A DNA stretch of 64,000 nt, taken from contig NC_020177.2 of assembly GCF_000224145.3 (NCBI RefSeq), positions 1,675,907 through 1,739,906 on the forward strand, given 5' to 3'. A program made the position numbers and the translations under genes. Below the pieces are notes generated by a model that had not been told where the DNA came from, ran no database searches, and saw only the letters and a list, made by a program, of their open reading frames with translations. Shown in pieces: positions 56,401-64,000 of this stretch (positions within the stretch are counted from its first letter, which is position 1; each line of letters opens with the position of its first letter). This DNA is from Ciona intestinalis (taxonomy: Eukaryota > Chordata > Ascidiacea > Phlebobranchia > Cionidae).

Positions 56401-59400
56401 GTTTGTGACTTTCATAAGCGCCACCCACCTTGTTCCACTTGCTCGGTATCTCAGCGAGTATTCGGTGACAGATAAAGTGTGGATTGCAAGTGAAGCGTGG
56501 GCGACTTCAGATACAGTGCGAGCTATCGACGGTTAGTTTAATTTCACAAAACATAAATCTATGTGTATTACCAAACAAACTGGTTGAACGTTTATTACCT
56601 ATGATTTGTCCTGCATGTCCTGTGGTGTTCTACCTATGATAAGCACTGTAATAATATTTCCCTATGATTTCCAATACTTACCTTACAAACGTAGCGCTCT
56701 GATGATCAGTAAAACGGTTGACGCGGGTACGTATGACAGTCTACTTTTGTCTTCAGCACGAGTGTTCCAAGGCACATTAGGAATCGCCACGCGCGGTGGT
56801 GAAATGCCGGGATTTCGGGCGTTTCTTGAAGGTGTTTCCCCCAAAACACAACCTGAAAGCCCATACATAACTGAATTCTGGGAGAAATCGTTTCAGTGTA
56901 ATTGCCCAGACACCGTGTGCGCCAAAACAGAAAACGATGGTGGCATGTCCTCTCACAACAGCTATGCTGGTATGTTTACATATGTTTATAGTCTATACTA
57001 TATATTCTACGGCTCAGTAAATTCTGTGAAAAACTCAAGTGGCTGGTATGCACAGGTTTGCTGTAAAACTATCAATATTTAACAATAATTTAGGAAAAAG
57101 TTTTGGCATGTGTTGTGTATTAAAATAAAATTAAGTATGCCATGTTGTTTACAAGCCAACACCATGGCATAACTTCCTTATCTAATGTAGTAATGATTAT
57201 AATTACCGAGCTCTGATATGGGAAGTCTGTGTCTTTTACCCATTCTTGTTTTATCTGTTATTTTAGTATAAAAAAATTTAAAACTGTTTGTTTTTCTCAA
57301 CTTACCATAATTCACTCAACACAGAGAACTGCACCGGAAACGAGTCGTTAACAGGAGATGGTGCAATCACATCTGCTTATTTGGGTTGGACTGATTTGGA
57401 GAAGAGTTATACCACTTACCTTGCTGTGTATGTGGTGGCGTCGGCCTTGCATAATATTAGCACGTGCGTTGAAGGCAAAGGCTTGCTCAAGGTAGGGTAT
57501 TGTTTATGTGACTGACATATTACTTTGGAGTAAGATAGGACACATTTAGCTCATAATATCCAAATATCCTGATCGTGTTTTAAACAAATAACAACGATTT
57601 ATAAAAGTCAGAAAAATAAGGCCTAATAATTCTTTGAATGCTCTTTGTTTATTACCAAATGGAACAAGTATATAGAATGTAAAGATGTCCCATCTTCCCC
57701 CACCCTACTATACTATGGCTTTGTCATTTTGCCTTGACCTTGATGCTTTAAAGGTATTAATTTAAATGAATACAATAAAAAATGAACAGTTAATGGTTAG
57801 TTGCTATAAGCAATGCAGTTTAGATAGCTATTGGTTAGGTTTGGAGTTTCAAAATTTAGATTGGTTCGAGTTGACACGAAAAACTCTGTTTACTGTCTGT
57901 ATCCGTAAATTTTACTTTTAATTGGACATGCCCCAACCCCCATGTGAATAAATATGTTGCTGTTAATTGGATAAAATTAGAACCCTCTAGTGGGACAACA
58001 TTATAATGAATTGGACACACGTCAAAGTTTACTAACCCATGTTCATTAACGATTGTATTTCTCACAGAATGGTGCCTGTCCATACTTAAACAACCTCACT
58101 ACATGGCAACTCTTATCATACATCAAAAAGGTCGATTTTTTTCCTCCTGGACACGATTACAAGGTATACATTTTGCATTTTTTATTTAGCACTTGTGTGT
58201 TCTGTAGAAAACTCTTGTCAAGCATATTGCATTTAAAGAACGATGTTCTCTAATTTTAAAACAGAGAGTGATTTTGGATGTTTTTCTTTCTAGACGCATA
58301 ATGATACTGTAAGTAGTGTGATGGTTAATTTTGGTCTACAAAGCATGCTGCTTCGGAAAATATAATTTGCATTTTGTAAAATAACTGTGTGGCCTTCGCA
58401 CTGGCATGTTACATTCACTTCATGTTGAAATAATGACCTTGCCAAGTTTAATTTCTCACTTGCATTATACTGATATTTTCCACTTGACGTGCTATAGACA
58501 GTAAGCTGTGTTAAAGGCTTGATGCTGCTGCCATTGTGGCCGTGTGTGATACCTTAAATACTTTTTCACTGTAACACATTTTTTTGTCATAATTCTGTGC
58601 GAAAAAAAGAAAAAAAATAACCATTAAAGCCACAAACTTACGGTAATTCTTAAGCTAGCACGAGGTGTGCAAAACATAAAACGTTTTATGATAGATTTTG
58701 TGTGTTACTTCCCCACCACTCAATGATAAATAATTTTCTTTCATTCATTCAATCATTTCTTCCATTTAACATGCTCACTTTTGGCCAATGTTCCGATTCC
58801 TTGTAATATTCAGTTAATTTGACTAAACTTCATAATTCATCAGAAGTGTGTGAAACAAGGTGTTACTCAGCTGGTTATCAAAGCCAGCACCTTGATGGTT
58901 AGGTTTCAGTCATCTGGAGTAAATATTTATGAACTGGGAATAAAATATTTTTTAGTTATATGAGGTTGGGAATTATCAGCATTGAATTCGCGATTAAACT
59001 AAGATGAAACCACACAGTCATGTTTTATTTATAATTATTACTACATTTTAGTACAGTCTGTTTTATACCACACACAACTTTTGGTGGTCAACCTAAACAG
59101 ATTAATTTTTTAACACATATGCCCTGTTTAGTTATTATTTCTGTAGTTGAATTTAGTCATGCTTCACAAATCAACTTTTACCCATTGATTCAGTTTAATT
59201 TTGATGAGAACGGAGATCCAAATGCTTCATACAAGCTAGTTAGTTGGATACCAAAGATGAACTGTCGGGGCAATATCACCGTTGACTTTGTACATGTTGG
59301 TAATTACTCAAGCATGGTAACCCCCAAGTGGTCGATCAACGAGAGCGCCATCTACTGGCACAAACATAATGACGTAAGATGTTTAAATTGTTTGTAAGTT

Positions 59401-62400
59401 AAAATATGTTTTGGGTTCACAGTTTTTTTGGTTTTTGTTAAACTTACCAATGCCATATCACATTTGTTAGTTCAATGACCTATAGCATGCAATACTACTT
59501 ACATAGCTACCACTGTGGGTGTTTTTGTAGCCATACCAAGAAAACATGTTTTACCAATACTATCCTGTATAGTGTATCATAATCAGGCGTACATATGTTC
59601 AATTGTGCAACATGATGCACAATATAGTACACCTAACCTTAGTCATAACGTAATCCCTGTCATCTTAGAAGAAACAAGCGATCACCATTAAACATCAAGT
59701 TATATATGTAAAAACAAAACAATATTTTGCAGATTCCCAAATCAGTCTGCAACGCCGACTGCCAGCCAGGATATTACAAGATTCAGCTGCAGAGTGCGTG
59801 CTGTTTTAAGTGCGCTGAGTGTCCGTCAGGCGAATATTCAGTTGACATCAATAGTCCAGTATGTACACCATGCAACCTTACTCACAGGGCTGACGATAAC
59901 CGAACTAGTAAGTTTAAAGCTGTAGAGTACACATTGTTGACAGGCATATTATACAACAAAAATAGGTTCACAGTCAAATTGTTTTATAGGCTGATTTTTT
60001 CAACGCTTTTTATACACCAGCAACCCTTATTGCTGTAAAAATGTTGTCAAAACATTTGTAATAAATTTCCTGAAGAGATGTTTTAAAATTTGATTTTTTT
60101 TGTTAAAATTAAGTCAATTTATATATAAAGCTATATAAACTAAATTTGATTGTACAAAATTGCACAATTTGTTTGTTTTTTAGACTAATTTAGCCAAGAC
60201 TCCTAATTTAATATTTATTATAAGAATAACACATGTGTTTGTGAACACAGGTTGCATTCCGAAGAATGAAGAATATATTCGTTGGAGTGACGCTTTCGGA
60301 GTTACGTTTTGCGTTTTGTCTGGCATTGGGATCTTACTTACGCTATTTACTGCTGGTAAGTATGAAAAAAAGTTGGTATATTAGTTATTTGCTAGCCCAG
60401 TAATAAGTCCAAAGCCCGAAAAAAACAATTACCAATATAATTTAATGTATAGTAGAGGGAAAGACGGGACACTATAAGCATATATTATCCAAATATCCTG
60501 ATCATGTTTTGAACAATTAACAACAGTCTATGGGAGTCATGAAGATACAGTATTTTAACGTTCTTTGTTTATTATCAAATGGGACAAAAAATAAAAATCT
60601 TTTGACCTGCCATGCAAAGATAAAATGATGAAACGCTGTATTTATTTCAATCTCAGAAGATTAGATTGTATTTTAAATGAATAAATGACTCTTATTTCCT
60701 ATGTCTGTGTTTTACCTTTCCAATCCCAAAATACTCCCAATTTAAATTTATGTTTTTGTTTGTTTGATATTAATGCTTTTGATCTCACGTAGGGTCGTTT
60801 ATGAAGATGCGCAGAACCCCCCTGGTAAAAGCAACAAACAGGGAACTAAGTTTTCTTTTATTTCTATCAATATTTTGCTGCTTTCTAACTCCACTTTTGT
60901 ACCTTGGAAAGCCGCAGGATTGGAATTGCAAAGGAAGAACTGTGAGTTTAGTGACATTTATCGATAGTAAAACAATTTCCTACATCCGAGGTGTTGGCAA
61001 GGAATCTCTAAGATCAAAATTCTTGTTTGCAATGAACATTGTATTTGATGTTGACTTTGCTTCATTGTATTATGCAAAAATTCTGATGTATTCCTATAGT
61101 ATACACTATACAGGTTATGTTCAAATATGTAAAATGCAACCTTTATCTCAGGTGACATTTAGCCTGAGCTTCACTTTCTGCATTGCGGCGATTCTGGTAA
61201 AAACTCTTCGAGTGCTCACTGCTTTTGAAGCGAGGATACCCGTCACATACAAAAAGGTAGATAGATGGAAAAATAACTAGCTGTATAGTTTTAAACATAT
61301 AAAATATGACCAATAAAATACATAAAAAATCATGGAACCTAGCTTTGAAACTGACCGTTGTATTTAATTCAAACCAGTGTGTATGACCTTGGGGCAAGAC
61401 TATAATTTGACACAATGGTCACTGATAGGTCGTCCAATTTGGCAGTCATTCAGAAAATAATAAAATAAACAATCACCCACACAGTTACATAAGTGGAAAC
61501 TTGCAACCTGATATGAATGAAATCTTCTCGCATATTATGCCTAATATGATACTCTGAATAATTTTCACTTGGCTGTTTTTATGGAAAAATCCTTGACATT
61601 CAACCCTATTTCATAAAACTTTTGTTTTGATTTTTTAGCGAACAAAATGGCTTGGGGAACATGTACAAGTGTTTGTTGTGATGGTAGTGTCTCTTGTGCA
61701 AGTTATTCTCTCAGTAACATGGTTAGTTGTTGACCCACCGAAGGTCATGTTGTCTCAAAGCAAGGTATGGGCACATGTGATTGATTTATAAGATAATATG
61801 AAGAACAACCGTATATACCTTTTATAAAGTTCATATTGCCAGTGCCAGTCCTAATTTTATCTGTACCAAAACCAAAAATATTCTTCACACTGACAGATAA
61901 ACAAGTTAGTGTTTGGCACCGTGGCTTAGTGGTTCAGTGCTTGCATCGTAACCATATTGCTTTCCATGCACAATGCTTTTATCATTGTGGACATGGTTGA
62001 GCAAGGTGTTAACAGTGTTTGATGTTAACCATGGGTCACTAATGAGTAATTTGTTGGTCTTTCAGAGAAGGAAAAAATCGACTACTCATGAATGCACATA
62101 CCTTTAAACTAATTAGGTGTATAGAACACCTGTGTTATTACGACTGTTACAGTTTTACCACACTCGTGGTATAACGGCTGATTCTGCATTGTCACACAAG
62201 AATAAATAAGTGAGTTTATTATAAATTCATGATTGAACTCTTTTTTCCCAGACATCTGATATCTCACTAATCGTGGAGTGCAATGTTGGTAACTTGGTCA
62301 TCATGGGGTTCGTGTATGGTTACCTCTGTCTGCTTGCTTTAACAGCTTTCGTGTTCGCTTTTCGGGCTCGCAAGCTTCCAGAAAACTTTAATGAAGCAAA

Positions 62401-63758
62401 GTTTATAACGTTTTCCATGCTCATCTTCTTCATCGTGTGGTTGTCTTTTATACCAGCATATCTCAGCACAACTGGTAAGAAATTAATGTATATAACTTAA
62501 AATACTTTGTATTCTGACCTAATACCTAAAGAAACCATTTTTGGGGTCTGGATATTTTTATGCTATTAGTTTTAATTTATTAAACTAGTTATCCCACCAT
62601 TTCTACATAGCTTCATGAATAAGGCCCGTCTTGCAGAGTCACTCAAAAAGGAATATGAAATTATAAAACTCTTTAAAGAGTTATAGCATGTCTTGGCCCT
62701 AAATAAAGGAAAGTTTGAAACTCTTACAGTCATACACAGATCAGTTAACACCACATCTTGTTTCATGAATAAAAATCTGTGTGTTTTCTGTATTAAGGTA
62801 TCAACGCTACAGCTGTAAGCTGCATTGCAATCTTATCTTCAACTTTTGCATTACTGGCTTGTATTTTTTTCCCGAAACTTTACGTGATATATTGGACACC
62901 ACAAAGAAACACAGTAGAGGTACGTTAACATTAGACACTTGATTTTTAGGCCTTTAACTATATAGCAAATGCACCATATAATGGTAATGTTCTGCTATTA
63001 ATTTAACTAAAATGTTCGGCAATTAAAAAAATATTTTTAAATTTTTATTTTAACCTGAAACAATTATAATAATTAATAATTTCCCATAACTGTGTAATAT
63101 TTTCTAAACAATATGTTATTCCATGTAGGAGGTAAGACAAAATACAGCCACACATGCCATTCGGTCAAGTCGTTCAGTGGCATACAGTGTAAGAATTAAA
63201 CCACCAGATATGAGTTCAGATTCAAACAAATCAATGGTACAAGAAACTTCCCCTCCAAGAAGTAATTTCTACTTGCTTTTTTATTAAGAACCTTCTTGCA
63301 AATTACAAAGTATTCTAATATATTATATAACTATTGTATCCGTATGGCGGCAAAGTTGTTGCAATATTTTCTGCTATCTTTTTTAGTGTTGTTGAGTAAC
63401 ACGGAGGTCGCTCACAAAAGAAAAACAAATATTCTTTTAACACGCTTCATAAAAGAGGAGCTGTAAACCCTTGCTACTAAAAACTAAAACAAAATAAATA
63501 AAAACCTCACCAAAAAATTCAGCTTTTGTTGTAATTTACAATCTAGTGAATATTCGAAACTTTATCTGAATCTGCATGTTTATAGCTGGACGCAAAGGAA
63601 TGTATGGTCGTAACGCAAACGACAGAAATCCATTTAAAGACTTCGATAACAGCAACTTTAACAACAGCAACAACATCAACTTATCTTCAGTTTCTAAAGC
63701 GAGTAACCGACGTCTTAAAATACAAAATAGAAATCGTTCCCACAGTCTTCAACCAGAG
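53421..63758 (+). CDS. CASR: Extracellular calcium-sensing receptor-like class C GPCR (C-tail continues past window)
   Basis: Plasma-membrane receptor of the CaSR group. Exons: 53421-53575, 54375-54476, 54548-54666, 55360-55538, 55602-55794, 56339-56531, 56757-56969, 57325-57491, 58068-58163, 59194-59373, 59733-59907, 60251-60355, 60793-60941, 61152-61256, 61639-61764, 62252-62474, 62798-62919, 63129-63261, 63586-63758 (continuing); about 969 residues. After a signal peptide comes the Venus-flytrap domain ([53 protein letters not shown]), keeping the tyrosine and glutamate that line the ligand cleft in CaSR. Next come the nine-cysteine domain (59733-60260) and seven membrane segments with [13 protein letters not shown] and [20 protein letters not shown]. 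Phases agree everywhere except exon 3 to exon 4, where one junction is unresolved. The tail is serine- and asparagine-rich. Ligand inferred from family. Confidence 0.93.
54055..54252 (+). mobile_element. GGGACACC-end MITE in receptor intron 1
   Basis: Starts AGTGGGGGAATATGGTACACC and ends AAAGTGTCCTATCATACTCC; core TGGTAGTAAACAAAGAACAT. Confidence 0.83.
54728..54927 (+). mobile_element. GGGACACC-end MITE in receptor intron 3
   Basis: Starts GGGCGGGGAAGATGGGACACC and ends AAAAGTGTCCCATCTTCTCC; nearly intact. Confidence 0.85.
55095..55212 (-). mobile_element. Truncated SINE fragment, reverse
   Basis: GTTACCACGCATGTATCTCAGTGGGTGATTAC and a later GACAACCCA segment match the middle of the reversed SINE at 48580-48660. 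The tRNA head is missing. Confidence 0.55.
55148..55359. repeat. 105-bp tandem duplication spanning an exon 4 splice acceptor
   Basis: Unit 1 at 55148-55252 and unit 2 at 55253-55359 differ at only a few positions. Each ends in CGCAATAAAGCAG, the proposed acceptor of receptor exon 4, so the acceptor exists twice. Confidence 0.9.
57519..57716 (-). mobile_element. GGGACACC-end MITE in receptor intron 8
   Basis: Starts TTGGAGTAAGATAGGACAC and ends TGTCCCATCTTCCCCCACCC, with AATATCCAAATATCCTGATC in reverse orientation. Confidence 0.85.
58510..58758 (+). mobile_element. Decayed SINE in receptor intron 9
   Basis: GCTTGATGCTGCTGCCATTGTGG, a later AAGCTAGCACGAGGTGTG and a terminal TTCATTCATTC follow the order of the SINE at 24455. 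The tRNA head is mostly gone. Confidence 0.65.
60450..60607 (-). mobile_element. GGGACACC-end MITE in receptor intron 12, right end lost
   Basis: Starts TAGTAGAGGGAAAGACGGG with AATATCC-type core and ATTATCAAATGGGACA. The terminal GTGTCCCATCTTC is absent. Confidence 0.75.
61376..61532 (+). mobile_element. SINE fragment in receptor intron 14
   Basis: GTATGACCTTGGGGCAAG, AATGGTCACTGATAGGTCGTCC and CAATCACCCACACAGTTACATA match the SINE body in order. No tRNA head. Confidence 0.65.
61915..62215 (+). mobile_element. tRNA-headed repeat in receptor intron 15
   Basis: GGCACCGTGGCTTAGTGGTTCAGTGC resembles a tRNA-type A-box head and GGGTCACTAATGAG matches the SINE body. The 3' third differs from the other SINEs, so it may be a subfamily or a degraded copy. 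Confidence 0.55.
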
Positions 63759-64000
63759 GTAAGATTTTATAAATTAGTTATATATCTTATAAGTTTGAGT
63801 CGCATATTTTTTATCATTCCAACTAATATGAGAATGCTCAACCCTTATTTTTCGGAAATTTATCATATTAAAAACGGGCAAAACATACGAATGGGAATTG
63901 TATAACAACTGTAATACTAAAATTACAACTTGAAACTATTTACATGGATTTTATGGAACTCGGTTTAAAAAGTGTCTTGCGGCAGATAAAATATTGGTTT

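Overview
The window looks like nuclear DNA of a tunicate, most likely a Ciona species. Every gene recognised is an animal gene with short exons and compact GT-AG introns, the DNA is AT-rich, and the intergenic DNA is packed with short inverted-repeat elements, tRNA-headed SINEs and (ATTC)n-tailed retroposons of the kind known from Ciona. Two runs of N (50 and 500 bases) show that it is a draft assembly. All identifications come from reading spliced translations against remembered protein families; no search was run.

Layout. 1-14153 (minus): clathrin heavy chain, 26 exons covering residues 1 to about 1349; the C-terminal part lies left of the window. 14154-20134: no gene; retroposon tails, a tRNA-like fragment, an (ATTC)n array and three foldback elements. 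20135-22549 (plus): VPS35, the retromer core subunit, as one uninterrupted 804-codon frame. 23358-30707 (plus): DDX51/Dbp6-type DEAD-box RNA helicase, 13 exons including a 22-nt microexon. 31564-32891 (plus): a four-exon gene for an 83-residue secreted peptide with six cysteines in the predicted mature part; I do not recognise the family. 34297-37032 (minus): hydroxylysine-kinase-like phosphotransferase, five exons. 37300-42510: a nest of transposons and inverted repeats around the 500-base gap. 43558-45225 (minus): fatty-acid-binding protein with the classic four-exon layout. 45226-53420: no confident gene; a 1.8-kb composite transposon, MITEs, a SINE and one possible broken gene near 50.1-50.4 kb. 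53421-63758 (plus): calcium-sensing-receptor-like class C GPCR, 19 exons recovered, continuing past the right edge.

The genes do not form one pathway. Clathrin and VPS35 both act in membrane traffic, but nothing in the sequence suggests co-regulation. I see no operon: the closest same-strand pair (VPS35 and DDX51) is about 0.8 kb apart.

The most unusual material is (a) the six-cysteine peptide gene, whose exons are too small to stand out as open frames; (b) 36-41-bp near-perfect palindromic insertions flanked by exact 8-bp target duplications, with matching empty copies of the host repeat elsewhere in the window; (c) a 493-496-bp hAT-like MITE caught twice with exact 8-bp duplications; and (d) a 2.4-kb foldback element whose arms are arrays of a 23-bp unit.
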